Shown here: one piece after another, positions 47,968 through 57,083 of the stretch
Position numbering within the stretch: position 1 is the stretch's first letter
Layout: each line of letters begins with the position of its first letter
Source: Methylobacterium soli
GTDB taxonomy: Bacteria; Pseudomonadota; Alphaproteobacteria; Rhizobiales; Beijerinckiaceae
Assembly (NCBI RefSeq): GCF_008806385.1
Contig: NZ_VZZK01000002.1
Location: forward strand, 186,001-250,000
DNA: 64,000 bases
Direction: 5' to 3'
Made by a program: the position numbers and the translations under genes
The notes under the pieces: generated by a model
Told to the model about the DNA's origin: nothing
Databases searched by the model: none
The model's input: the letters and a program-made list of their open reading frames with translations, nothing else

Positions 47968-48720
47968 TCAGCGCGCGTCACCGAGGACGGCCTGGACGAG
48001 GGCGAGCGCCGCCACGGCCGCCGTGTCGGCCCGCAGGATGCGCGGCCCGAGGGAGAGCCCGACAGAATTCGGGCGCTCCTGAATCATCGCGCGCTCCTCC
48101 GGCGCGAACCCGCCTTCTGGACCGATCAGGACGGCGAGCGGCGGGGGCGCGTCCGGATCCGCGGCCGCGCGCAGGGCCGCCACCGGATCGGCGACGGCCG
48201 CCGCCTCGTCGCAGAAGACGAGGAGGCGCTCCGGCTCGAGATCGGCGAGCGCGGCCGGCAGCCGCGCGGCCTCCGGCAAGGACGGGATCGCCAGGATGCC
48301 GCATTGCTCGGCCGCCTCGATCGCGTTGGCGCGCAGGCGCTCGGGCTTCAGCCGCTCGCCCTGTGTGTAGCGGGTGAGGACCGGGCGGATCGTGCCCGCC
48401 CCCATCTCGACGGCCTTCTGCGCGAGGTAATCGAGGCGGGCGCTCTTCAGGGGCGCGAACAGGTAATGCAGGTCGGCGCGGGCCGGCTGCGGACGCGTGC
48501 GTGCGGCCAGGACGAGATCCGCGCTCTTGCGTCCCGTCGGGTCGAGATGGGCGCGCCACTCGCCGTCCCGGCCGTTGAACAGCAGGACCGGATCCTCCGG
48601 TTTCCGGCGCAGGACGTTGAGGAGGTAGTTCGCCTGCGCCCGGTCGAGGGGCAGGCGCGCGCCGGCAGCGAGATCCGCCTCGACGAAGAGGCGCGGCGCG
48701 GTGAAATCGTAGGCGGCCAT
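47968..48720 (-). CDS. rsmE: 16S rRNA (uracil1498-N3)-methyltransferase RsmE
   Basis: A 250-residue SPOUT-family methyltransferase that modifies U1498 of 16S rRNA. It has an N-terminal PUA-like part (APRLFVEADLAAGARLPL and LNVLRRKPEDPVLLFNG). The trefoil-knot motifs are VLIGPEGGFAPEERAMI and LSLGPRILRADTAAVAALALVQ. The Arg in ILRADTA and the preceding GPEGG belong to the AdoMet pocket. ATG 48720 gives a normal length. Confidence 0.93.
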   Translation of the reverse strand: MAAYDFTAPRLFVEADLAAGARLPLDRAQANYLLNVLRRKPEDPVLLFNGRDGEWRAHLDPTGRKSADLVLAARTRPQPARADLHYLFAPLKSARLDYLAQKAVEMGAGTIRPVLTRYTQGERLKPERLRANAIEAAEQCGILAIPSLPEAARLPAALADLEPERLLVFCDEAAAVADPVAALRAAADPDAPPPLAVLIGPEGGFAPEERAMIQERPNSVGLSLGPRILRADTAAVAALALVQAVLGDAR

Positions 48721-48947
48721 GGCGGTCTCGTCGCGCGCGTTGCCGGGCCTGTCAACGCGCGAACCGGCCGGGTTCCACGAGCGCCCGCCGGAACGTTGCA
48801 AAAACGTTACGGACGCGGGTTTTTGGGCTTCTTCCCACCGGGGATGAGAGCTGCCGGTTTGCGGCTCGAATGACGCCACATTCCTATGCAGAACCGGGCC
48901 CCAGGACAACGGGACAGCAGAACGGGTCTCGCGCCCCGCGGAAATCG

Positions 48948-48958
48948 GAATCGGACTC
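48948..48958. promoter_or_regulatory. Paired GANTC sites ahead of the exported 155-residue gene
   Basis: GAATC (48948-48952) and GACTC (48954-48958) stand 6 bp apart, about 95 bp upstream of the gene start at 49053. Close pairs resemble those ahead of ccrM and may mark methylation-dependent control. Confidence 0.35.
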
Positions 48959-49052
48959 CACGCCCGATGGGCGGTGGATTTCGGGTTCCGCGCGCGGCCC
49001 GGTCCCTGCACATGGCGCGGCCGCTGCGAGTGGCGAGAGAGGAATCGACGCA

Positions 49053-49520
49053 ATGCTCACGAAAACCATCGCGACGGCGGCCGGCGCGATCGCCGGGATC
49101 CTCCTGATCAGCACGTCCGCCTTCGCGCAGACGGCCGAGTGCGGCGAGATCCAGAAGACCCTGCAGGCGCGCAAGGACCTCGTCGCCAAGGCGAACTCGG
49201 CCACGAACTCCAAGAAGAAGATGACCCCGCAGGAGGCCTGCGCCCTGTTCGGCAAGCTCCAGGCGAACGGCGCAGAGGGCGTGAAGTGGATCGCCGCCAA
49301 CAAGGAATGGTGCTCGATCCCCGATTCCTTCGCCGAGGGATTCAAGACGGACCACGTCAAGGTGTCGGGCATCCGCACCAAGATCTGTTCGGTCGCGGCC
49401 CAGGCGACCAAGATGGAAGCGCAGGCTCGCGCCCAGGCCCAGAACGGCGGCGGCGGCGGCGGCCTGCTCGGCGGCCCGGGTCTCACCGGCTCCTTCAAGA
49501 TGCCGCAGGGCGCGCTCTGA
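49053..49520 (+). CDS. Exported hypothetical protein
   Basis: A 155-residue periplasmic protein. Signal peptide MLTKTIATAAGAIAGILLIS ending AFAQ, then CGEIQKTLQARKDLVAKANSA, then QEACALFGKLQANGAEGVKWIAAN, KEWCSIPDSFAEGFKTDH and TKICSVAAQATKM. Four cysteines in the mature part could make two disulfides. The C-terminal tail is Gly-rich (NGGGGGGLLGGPGLTG). GAGAGGA precedes the start. Similar proteins are common in Hyphomicrobiales; the function is not known. Confidence 0.75.
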   Translation: MLTKTIATAAGAIAGILLISTSAFAQTAECGEIQKTLQARKDLVAKANSATNSKKKMTPQEACALFGKLQANGAEGVKWIAANKEWCSIPDSFAEGFKTDHVKVSGIRTKICSVAAQATKMEAQARAQAQNGGGGGGLLGGPGLTGSFKMPQGAL

Positions 49521-49721
49521 CCCGCCTCTCCCGGGCTCGGTCGCGGATGCGGCGTCGCCGAAAACGCGGTACCCATCCTGGGCCCCGAGGCTTGCGCCTC
49601 GCCTCGACGGATGGCGGAGCCGGACAGCGGCGTCCGGCGCCGTCCGTGAATCCTGTGGTCCTGCCATGATCCCGATCCGCTCGTCCCGTCCCGCCGCCCG
49701 GTGCCTCGCGTGAGCGGCGGG

Positions 49722-50660
49722 ATGGCTGAGGACCGGCGCGTTGCGGACGCAGTCTCGGGACATTGGGTCGATCGTCTCGCACCGCGGCGGCTGCGGCCCT
49801 TTCTGCGCCTCGCCCGCGTCGACCGGCCGATCGGCTGGTGGCTCCTCCTGCTGCCCTGCTGGTGGTCGGCCGCGCTCGCGGCCACGAAGGCGGGCGCGCC
49901 CTATCCCCATCCTGGGCACCTGCTCCTCTTCCTGATCGGCGCCGTCGCCATGCGGGGGGCGGGCTCGACCTACAACGACATCGCGGACCGCGACCTCGAC
50001 GCGCAGGTGGCGCGCACCCGCTCGCGGCCCCTGCCCTCGGGGCAGGTGAGCACCAGGGCCGCGGCCGGCTTCCTCGTGCTTCAGGCCCTGGTGGGGCTCG
50101 CGGTGCTGCTGCAATTCAACGCCACGGCGATCCTCGTGGGCATCGCCTCGCTCCTGCCGGTGGCGATCTACCCGTTCATGAAGCGGGTGATGTCGATGCC
50201 GCAACTGGTGCTCGGCCTCGCCTTCGCCTGGGGCGCGCTGATGGGCTGGGTCGCGGTGTTCGGCGCGCTCGCCGCGCCGGCCTGCTGGCTCTACGCGGGC
50301 GCCATCGCGTGGGTCATCGGCTACGACACGATCTACGCCGTGCAGGATATCGAGGATGACGAGATCGCCGGGATCCGGTCCTCGGCCCGGCTGTTCGGGG
50401 GGCGCCTGCGCCTCGCGGTCGGGTTCTGCTACGGGGCCGCGGTTCTGTGCATCGCGCTCGCCGCGCGGGGCGCCGGCGTCGGGCCGATCGGGTTTATCGG
50501 GGTCGCGCTGTTTGCCGCCCATCTGGGGCGCCAGGTCCTGAGGCTCCGGGAGCGCGACGGCCAAGGCGCCCTCGCGCTGTTCCGCTCGAACCGGGATGCC
50601 GGGCTGATCCTGTTCCTCGGGCTTGTTGCCGACACCCTCAGCCAGGGCTGGGCCGCCTGA
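49722..50660 (+). CDS. ubiA: 4-hydroxybenzoate polyprenyltransferase UbiA
   Basis: Membrane prenyltransferase for ubiquinone synthesis, 312 residues. The first Asp-rich motif is NDIADRDLDAQVARTRSRPLPSG and the second YAVQDIEDDEIAGIRSSARLFG. About nine membrane segments fill the remainder. Two starts are possible (GTG 49701 or ATG 49722); I prefer the ATG. A UbiA assignment over other UbiA-superfamily enzymes is supported by length and both motifs. Confidence 0.92.
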   Translation: MAEDRRVADAVSGHWVDRLAPRRLRPFLRLARVDRPIGWWLLLLPCWWSAALAATKAGAPYPHPGHLLLFLIGAVAMRGAGSTYNDIADRDLDAQVARTRSRPLPSGQVSTRAAAGFLVLQALVGLAVLLQFNATAILVGIASLLPVAIYPFMKRVMSMPQLVLGLAFAWGALMGWVAVFGALAAPACWLYAGAIAWVIGYDTIYAVQDIEDDEIAGIRSSARLFGGRLRLAVGFCYGAAVLCIALAARGAGVGPIGFIGVALFAAHLGRQVLRLRERDGQGALALFRSNRDAGLILFLGLVADTLSQGWAA

Positions 50661-50666
50661 TCCGCC

Positions 50667-51158
50667 TCAGCTGCGGGCGATGATCTCGTTCTCGCCCCGG
50701 TGGATCTGGGGGCGAACCGGAAGGCGGCCGGTCTTGCGGCGCGTCAGGAAGCGCGGGCGGCGATCGCCCAGGAGCCCGTGGCGGCGGCGCAGGCGCGTGG
50801 TGCCGAGGGCGACGCGGCCGAGCTGCTGCGAGACGAGGCTCAGAACCCCGTCCTCCCGGACGATCATGCGCGGCAGGCCGGTCTTGGCGGCAAGGTCGCG
50901 CCAGATCGCAACCACATCCTCCTCCGCGAAGGGACCGAGGCGGGAGAGCGCCTCGCCCTCGGCATCCACCAGGATCAGGGAGAAGCGGTCCTCGCCGCAG
51001 CTCTCCGCGGCTTCGTTGGCGAAGGCGAGGGCGATGCCGGCCGCCTTGCTGGCGTGGGCCGCGGCGCCGATCACGGGGAGCGGCGAGGGGATGACGGCGA
51101 AGTGGCTCAGCGCGACCTCCGCAGGAACATGTGCGTTCATGGTCTGATAAGTGTTCAT
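50667..51158 (-). CDS. Hypothetical protein, DUF6101-like
   Basis: A 163-residue soluble protein. The C-terminal half is strongly basic (RLRRRHGLLGDRRPRFLTRRKTGRLPVRPQIHRGENEIIARS), and this ending recalls the alphaproteobacterial DUF6101 family. The first half has FAVIPSPLPVIGAAAHASKAAGIALAFANEA. No signal or membrane segment. The start at 51158 (MNTYQTMNAHVPAE) follows CAGG. The family match is from memory and uncertain. Confidence 0.55.
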   Translation of the reverse strand: MNTYQTMNAHVPAEVALSHFAVIPSPLPVIGAAAHASKAAGIALAFANEAAESCGEDRFSLILVDAEGEALSRLGPFAEEDVVAIWRDLAAKTGLPRMIVREDGVLSLVSQQLGRVALGTTRLRRRHGLLGDRRPRFLTRRKTGRLPVRPQIHRGENEIIARS

Positions 51159-51522
51159 CTGCCTGACGCCCTGTTGCAAGTGGCGGCCTCTGTCAGGCCG
51201 TCCGTTATGCCAAGCAAAATCGCGTCTAACCCCCTCAGACCAGCTTAAGAGTGAGCGTTAAGCGAAAGTGGATGCCGGGTTTGTGGCGGGAATGCTCAAC
51301 ACTTCCTTGCCGGGATTGCGACAAGACGGGCGTATCCGACTCTGCGGACGAATCCTTGTGACGAATCAGGCTGAAGCTTAAGCTCGAGTTCGGGCGGATG
51401 GCCAGGAACGGCTCTGCGCCGTACGGCTTATCCCGCTCGATCTGCCCGCAACGATTCCGTCCAAGCCCGCTTTACCTCCCGTCCCCTCGCGACAGCCCGT
51501 GACTCTCGAAGACCGGAATTCC
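51159..51522. other. Divergent promoter region, no gene seen
   Basis: 364 bp between two divergent genes with no supported ORF. It contains TTAA-rich points (CTTAAG near 51244; GAGCTTAAGCTC-like near 51374-51384). I found no LexA or FNR box. A TTAA-N9-TTAA spacing does not fit CtrA. Confidence 0.4.
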
Positions 51523-52344
51523 ATGCCCGACACCCTGTCCCCCGAGGCCGTGCAGGCGCTGATGCCTGCCCTGCGCGAGACGATCCGCGAAGCGGCCTCC
51601 CTCGCCCTCCCCTACTTCCGGGCGGGCGGGCAGACGAAGGCGCGCATCTGGTCGAAGGCCGGCGGATCGCCTGTGACGGAGGCCGACGTCACGGTCGACG
51701 CCTTCCTGAAGGTCCGCCTGAGCCAGTTCGTGCCGAATGCCGCCTGGCTCTCGGAGGAGACGCGGGATGACCCGGTCCGGCTCGGCCACGACCTCGTCTG
51801 GATCGTCGACCCGATCGACGGCACCCGGGCCTTCCTGTCGGGGCATCCCGACTGGTCGATCGCGGTGGCCCTGCTGTCGGGCGGAGCGCCGCTGGTCGGC
51901 TTCGTGCACGCGCCCGCGGGCGCGCGCTTCTACGAGGCTGTGGCGGGATTTGGTGCCACCTGCAACGGGGCGCCGATCGCGGTCTCGACCCGGGCCGGGC
52001 TCAGCGAGGCGCGGGTGACGGGGCCGAAGCCGATGCTCGACCGGCTGACGCGCGGCGTCGCGCGCGACGGCGTGGATCCGGCCTTCGTGCAGATCGAGCG
52101 GGTACCGTCCCTGGCGCTTCGCGTCGCGCGGGTGGCCGAGGGCTCGATCGATATCGGCCTCGTCTCGAAGGATGCACGGGACTGGGATCTGGCGGCCGCC
52201 GACCTGATCCTGCGCGAGGCGGGCGGCACGGTCTGCGACCTCGCCGGGCACCCGACGACGTATAACCGCCCGGAGCCGGTGCACGGCGAATTGCTCGCGT
52301 TGCCGACGGCTCTGCGCCCCGCGGCCGTCGCCGCGCTGGCATAG
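51523..52344 (+). CDS. Inositol monophosphatase family phosphatase (HisN/CysQ-like)
   Basis: A 273-residue member of the Mg2+-dependent phosphatase family. Metal-binding motifs are LSEETRDD, WIVDPIDGTRAFLSGHPDWSIA and DARDWDLAAADLILREAGG, in the usual order. The family includes inositol monophosphatase, histidinol phosphatase HisN and the 3'(2'),5'-bisphosphate nucleotidase CysQ. Which reaction is made here is not decided by sequence. ATG 51523 gives the normal start; an upstream GTG is less likely. Confidence 0.85.
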   Translation: MPDTLSPEAVQALMPALRETIREAASLALPYFRAGGQTKARIWSKAGGSPVTEADVTVDAFLKVRLSQFVPNAAWLSEETRDDPVRLGHDLVWIVDPIDGTRAFLSGHPDWSIAVALLSGGAPLVGFVHAPAGARFYEAVAGFGATCNGAPIAVSTRAGLSEARVTGPKPMLDRLTRGVARDGVDPAFVQIERVPSLALRVARVAEGSIDIGLVSKDARDWDLAAADLILREAGGTVCDLAGHPTTYNRPEPVHGELLALPTALRPAAVAALA

Positions 52345-52406
52345 GGGCGAACTCCCGGAATTGTCGCTCCCAGGCCATTCGCGGGCCCTTGGCCCGTCTG
52401 GGCCTC

Positions 52407-52434
52407 CCGGCTCCTCGCATCAGCGAGGCCGGGA
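52407..52434. terminator. Hairpin between convergent genes
   Basis: CCCGGC-t-CCTCGC-ATCA-GCGAGG-CCGGG forms a strong stem-loop between the phosphatase gene and the convergent 78-residue gene. No T run follows, so it may be a bidirectional or factor-dependent terminator. Confidence 0.45.
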
Positions 52435-52449
52435 TGCCGGTTCGAACGA

Positions 52450-52686
52450 TCAGGCGTGTCCCGCCTCGCGAAGCGCGACCGCTTTGGGCGTCAGCCCGAG
52501 CCGGTCGGCGAGATGCCAGCGCAGCTCGCGGGGGGAATGGTAATTGTAGGAACGATCGATGAGGTGGCTGAGATCGACGTGCGGATTTCCGGACGTCGAG
52601 GCCTGCTTCAGGCGATCCACCTTGAAGGTCGCCGCGTCGGTGACGGGCGAGCGGGCGCCGCGGCGCCGGGTGTACTCGAACAACAT
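52450..52686 (-). CDS. Small hypothetical protein
   Basis: A 78-residue protein of unknown function, starting MLFEYTRRRGARSPVTDAAT. It contains HVDLSHLIDRSYNYHSPRELRWHLADRLGLTPKAVALREAGHA, predicted to be helical. There is no signal sequence. The cold-shock gene lies about 190 bp upstream on the same strand, with a hairpin between. It is probably a genuine alphaproteobacterial small gene, given normal codon use. Confidence 0.55.
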   Translation of the reverse strand: MLFEYTRRRGARSPVTDAATFKVDRLKQASTSGNPHVDLSHLIDRSYNYHSPRELRWHLADRLGLTPKAVALREAGHA

Positions 52687-52846
52687 GTCTTTTCTTCTTG
52701 TCTTCTCTTCGTTCGGATATCCGCGCGATGGCGGAGTCCGACGTCGTTTCTGGTTATTGTGATGGCGTTGGCCATCCGGCGCGAGCCTCCGTGAGGAAGG
52801 ACCAGCGTCGGAAGGTGTGAGCCGTTCGGGCGACGGCCGCTGGTGA

Positions 52847-52869
52847 CGCCAGCCCCGGAAGGGCTGGCG
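52847..52869. terminator. Hairpin after the cold-shock gene
   Basis: CGCCAGCCC-CGGAA-GGGCTGGCG has a perfect 9-bp stem and lies 10 bp after the csp stop in the transcribed direction. No clear T run follows. Confidence 0.5.
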
Positions 52870-52878
52870 CCGGGGGCC

Positions 52879-53088
52879 TCAGGCCGCCTGCAGGTTGCCT
52901 GCCGCGTCCTTGCCGCTGCGCTTGTCGGTCAGGATCTCGTAGGAGACCTTCTGACCTTCGACGAGATTGCGCATCCCAGCGCGCTCGACAGCCGAGATGT
53001 GCACGAACACATCCTTGCCGCCGTCATCGGGCTGAATGAAGCCGTAGCCCTTGGTCTCATTGAACCACTTAACAGTGCCGGTATTCAC
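52879..53088 (-). CDS. Cold-shock domain protein (CspA family)
   Basis: A 69-residue single cold-shock domain, an RNA chaperone. It carries TGTVKWFNETKGYGFIQPDDGGKDVFVHISAVERAG, containing the RNP1 (KGYGFIQ) and RNP2 (DVFVHI) motifs. The start is GTG at 53088 with GAGG 8 nt upstream. The long leader before it may fold with temperature, as in other csp genes, but I see no specific structure. Confidence 0.93.
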   Translation of the reverse strand: MNTGTVKWFNETKGYGFIQPDDGGKDVFVHISAVERAGMRNLVEGQKVSYEILTDKRSGKDAAGNLQAA

Positions 53089-53419
53089 GAATAGAACCTC
53101 GTATCGTCCAATGGCCACGGGCTCTCGTCTGCTCGACGCGAGCGCCACGGCTTCTTCCGTTATCTGACGGATGGCGGGGCGTGAGACACGGGACCATCGA
53201 GCGTCCGTCTCAGCTGTTTGCCCCCCGGATCCTTATGTAGGCTCTTCGTGCGGCGGCAACAAGGCGGGGGTGTCGAAACTCGCGGGTCTGGCCCCGCCTC
53301 AGCCTATCGCCGGGCTCGCATCGAGGGTGCGGCAAGGCTGGGGAACGCATTGGCGCGCTCTGTGATTTTCTCGGTCTGAGGTACATATAAGAATTCGGTT
53401 TGAGGCATTTAGGCGATCC
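53089..53419. other. Divergent promoter region (csp / 129-residue gene)
   Basis: No gene supported in these 331 bp. A TATAAG at 53386-53391, upstream of the 129-residue gene, could be a -10 element. The csp leader lies on the other strand. Confidence 0.4.
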
Positions 53420-53809
53420 ATGGCGGGTATTTCGGTTTCTCTCGAAGGCGCGAACATTCAGCTCTCGTTTCAGAAGGACGATCAGGCGACCGCCGTCGTG
53501 ATGGATGCCCGGGCTGCCCGCGCCCTCGTGCGTGCCGTGGGCCAGTTGCTTACCGCGATCGACGAGCCCGATGACGGCGAATTGCCGGATGACCTCACCG
53601 ATGAGGAGATCGCCATGCTCGACGTCACCTCCTCGGCGATCGAGGTCGGAACGGACGAGCAGGGCCAGGCCGTGGTCGCCCTCCAGGCCGGGGCGCTTCC
53701 GCCGTTTCAGCTGCGCCTGACGGACGAAGAGGCCCGCCACGTGGCGACGAGCCTCTCCGAGATCCTCAACGCCCCGCGCGACGTGCGCGCCTCGCACGGG
53801 GGCCATTAG
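53420..53809 (+). CDS. Hypothetical acidic protein
   Basis: A 129-residue cytosolic protein rich in Asp and Glu (DEPDDGELPDDLTDEEIAMLD). Segments are ISVSLEGANIQLSFQKDDQATAVVMDARAARALVRAVGQLLTAID, then PPFQLRLTDEEARHVATSLSEILNAP. No known domain recognised. It may be a small adaptor-like protein. The ATG at 53420 fits and the TATAAG sits about 30 bp upstream. Confidence 0.65.
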   Translation: MAGISVSLEGANIQLSFQKDDQATAVVMDARAARALVRAVGQLLTAIDEPDDGELPDDLTDEEIAMLDVTSSAIEVGTDEQGQAVVALQAGALPPFQLRLTDEEARHVATSLSEILNAPRDVRASHGGH

Positions 53810-53818
53810 GGCGAACGG

Positions 53819-54040
53819 CTACATCCGCACGCCGGGATCGGTCGGGGTGCCGGGCAGGTAATCCGGCTCCGAGCCGGGACCGGCGGGCTCGTCGATGCCG
53901 GGATCGTTGACCGGATAGGGCGTGCGCGGACCGGTCGGGCCGGTATCCGGCAGCTCATCGGGCGGGGGCGGGGGCGGGAGATCGCCCGGAATGCCGCCGC
54001 CGGGCGTGGGTTCGGGGGTCGGAAGGCCTGGATTGGCCAT
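53819..54040 (-). CDS. Small proline-rich acidic protein (paralogue of 3570-3788)
   Basis: A 73-residue protein, 24 of them proline. It starts MANPGLPTPEPTPGGG, includes the run PPPPPPDELPDTG, and shares VNDPG with the INDPG of the first copy. There is no signal peptide or membrane segment. It is encoded convergent to the 129-residue gene, 9 bp away. Unknown function; I infer that the pair belongs to one low-complexity family. Confidence 0.65.
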   Translation of the reverse strand: MANPGLPTPEPTPGGGIPGDLPPPPPPDELPDTGPTGPRTPYPVNDPGIDEPAGPGSEPDYLPGTPTDPGVRM

Positions 54041-54190
54041 GCGAAGCCTCCTCTCAGATGTGGGGGTATGTGGGACAAACCACGCCCCACTCCCAAGGTT
54101 CCGTGCGGCATCGGGCAGCCCTGCCCTGCCGGAACCTCGGCGAGTCCGCCCTGTTGCGCCTGCAGATCAACATGTTCCGGAGGAACGGCC

Positions 54191-54769
54191 ATGGCCGACA
54201 TCAAGCAGGCGAAGATCCTGATTCTCGCGACCGACGGTTTCGAGGAGACCGAGCTGACGGTGCCGCAGAGCAAGCTGCGGGAGGCGGGCGCCACGGTCCA
54301 CGTGGTGGCGCCGAAATCCCGCGAGGCGCGGGAATCGATCCGCGGCTGGGACAAGACCGATTGGGGCAAGAACGTCGCGGTCGACAAGGATCTCGAGAGC
54401 ATCGACCCTGCCGATTACGACGCCCTCGTGCTGCCCGGTGGCCAGATCAACCCCGACAAGCTGCGCCTGGAGCAGACGGCCCTGGCGGTGATCCGGACCT
54501 TCCTGACCTCCGGCAAGGTCGTGGCCGCGATCTGCCACGCCCCCTGGCTCCTGGTCGAGGTCGGGGCGGCCAAGGGCCGGGACCTGACCTCCTACGCCTC
54601 GATCAAGACCGACGTGATCAATGCGGGCGGGAATTGGCGCGACGAGGCCGTCGTGACCGATCACGGCATCATCACGAGCCGCAACCCGGGCGATCTCGAC
54701 GCCTTCTCGGCCAAGATCATCGAGGAGGTGCAGGAAGGCGGCCACGCACCGCGCCAGCTCGCCGCCTAA
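54191..54769 (+). CDS. PfpI/DJ-1 family type 1 glutamine amidotransferase-like protein
   Basis: A 192-residue PfpI-family protein. The nucleophile elbow is AAICHAPWLLVEVG with Cys near residue 117. ILILATDGFEETELTVPQSKLREAG and DALVLPGGQINPDKLR are characteristic, and GIITSRNPGDLDAFSAKIIEE closes the family pattern. Members act as glyoxalases, deglycases or proteases; the substrate here is not known. The ATG at 54191 is supported by GGAGGAA. Confidence 0.9.
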   Translation: MADIKQAKILILATDGFEETELTVPQSKLREAGATVHVVAPKSREARESIRGWDKTDWGKNVAVDKDLESIDPADYDALVLPGGQINPDKLRLEQTALAVIRTFLTSGKVVAAICHAPWLLVEVGAAKGRDLTSYASIKTDVINAGGNWRDEAVVTDHGIITSRNPGDLDAFSAKIIEEVQEGGHAPRQLAA

Positions 54770-54831
54770 GAGGCGGTCTGAGCCGTCCGGCCTCCGGCGA
54801 GGACGGGCGTCCTCCGGGACGGGCGCGGCCT

Positions 54832-55128
54832 TCAGCGCTTGGCGACGGCCTTCTGGGGCTTCGCCTTGTCGCCCGTCGTGCTGGCGATCAGGGCCGAAAG
54901 GTGGTCCTGGTCGAGCCCGCGCGCGGCAATGACGGGCCGCGCGGCCTCGGCGGCACGCTCGACCCGTCGCGGCTCGATCGAGCCCGTCGTGACGGGGTCC
55001 GGCAGAGCGGCGACCGTCGACGCCGACCCGTTCGGGGCGCGCTGGACGCGCATGGCCCAATGGGCCGCGGTGGAGAGGGCGGCAATCGCCAGGATCGCCT
55101 TGATGCCACCCGAGAGGAGGCGCCGCAT
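54832..55128 (-). CDS. Hypothetical protein with N-terminal membrane segment
   Basis: A 98-residue protein. MRRLLSGGIKAILAIAALSTAAHWAMRV is a likely signal anchor, followed by TGSIEPRRVERAAEAARPVIAARGLDQDHLSALIAST and a basic end. Probably membrane-anchored with a small periplasmic part. GAGAGG-like sequence precedes the start. Unknown function. Confidence 0.6.
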   Translation of the reverse strand: MRRLLSGGIKAILAIAALSTAAHWAMRVQRAPNGSASTVAALPDPVTTGSIEPRRVERAAEAARPVIAARGLDQDHLSALIASTTGDKAKPQKAVAKR

Positions 55129-55586
55129 GGTGGTCAGACCCGAGAGAACGCGAGGGGTACGCGGCCGGTTTCCCGGCCTTCGCAATCTTCACGCAGGATC
55201 GTGAATGATGTCGCTACCGGCCGGGCGGTCGCGGGTCCCGGAATGAGGCAGGAGCCGGAGGCGGCCCTGCGGCCGGGCAATGCGGAAAACGATGTGGGCC
55301 ATGCGCCGAGACCCGCGGTTCCTGTTCCCCGCGATCACGACACGCCTGCAGCTGCTCGGCCCACTAAGCCTCACAGGAGGAGCGCAGAGAACTGGTCCGC
55401 GCCGTCCCGTCACTGCCGGCCCCGCCACCACGCAGGCCCGAGAGGGCTCGCGAAACCATCGGGCGCATCGGTGGCCGGGGAGAGCCGATGTAGGGGTCTC
55501 CGGGCGAGCCGGCAACCGATCACGGAGAATTCAGCGGTGCTGTGACGATCCGCCTGCGCGAAGTCCGGTCCGAGGCGCTGGCGCGA
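55129..55586. other. 458-bp region without a protein gene
   Basis: No ORF here has a good ribosome binding site or family match. Several GC-rich dyads are visible, but I recognise no known RNA (tRNA, 6S, SRP or a riboswitch class). It may be only an upstream region, or a small RNA gene cannot be excluded. Confidence 0.4.
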
Positions 55587-55617
55587 AAAAGCCCGGCGCG
55601 ATCCGCGCCGGGCTTTT
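55587..55617. terminator. Rho-independent (bidirectional) terminator after aspartate aminotransferase
   Basis: AAAAGCCCGGCGCG-ATC-CGCGCCGGGCTTTT is a perfect 14-bp stem flanked by A and T runs, so it can act in both directions. It lies 30 bp after the aminotransferase stop. Confidence 0.9.
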
Positions 55618-55647
55618 ACGATCGGTCAGAGGGGCGGATTCGGTGCC

Positions 55648-56865
<1,218 letters not shown>

Positions 56866-57083
56866 TCAAATGTGATGAGATGTGCCTTGTTCGAGGCGGC
56901 GCGGACCCTAGTCGCGGCAATCCATGCGGGCAAGGTGCGGGCCACGGGGAATCGGCGCTTTGTCATGCGTGACGGTGGCGCGCCGCGGCGGGCCCGTGCG
57001 CAGGGCGCAAGGTTGCACCCCGCGCATGCCGCAGCGTGCCGCGGAGCCTCGCGTCGGCATCGCCCGATCCCCACCTGAGCGTC

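Noticed and set aside
51229..51270. CtrA-type site TTAA-N7-TTAA
   Set aside because: The spacing between the TTAA motifs near 51244 is 9 bp, not 7.
55129..55586. Riboswitch or 6S/SRP RNA in the gene-free stretch
   Set aside because: I could not match the conserved core of any known class; it is left as unassigned.
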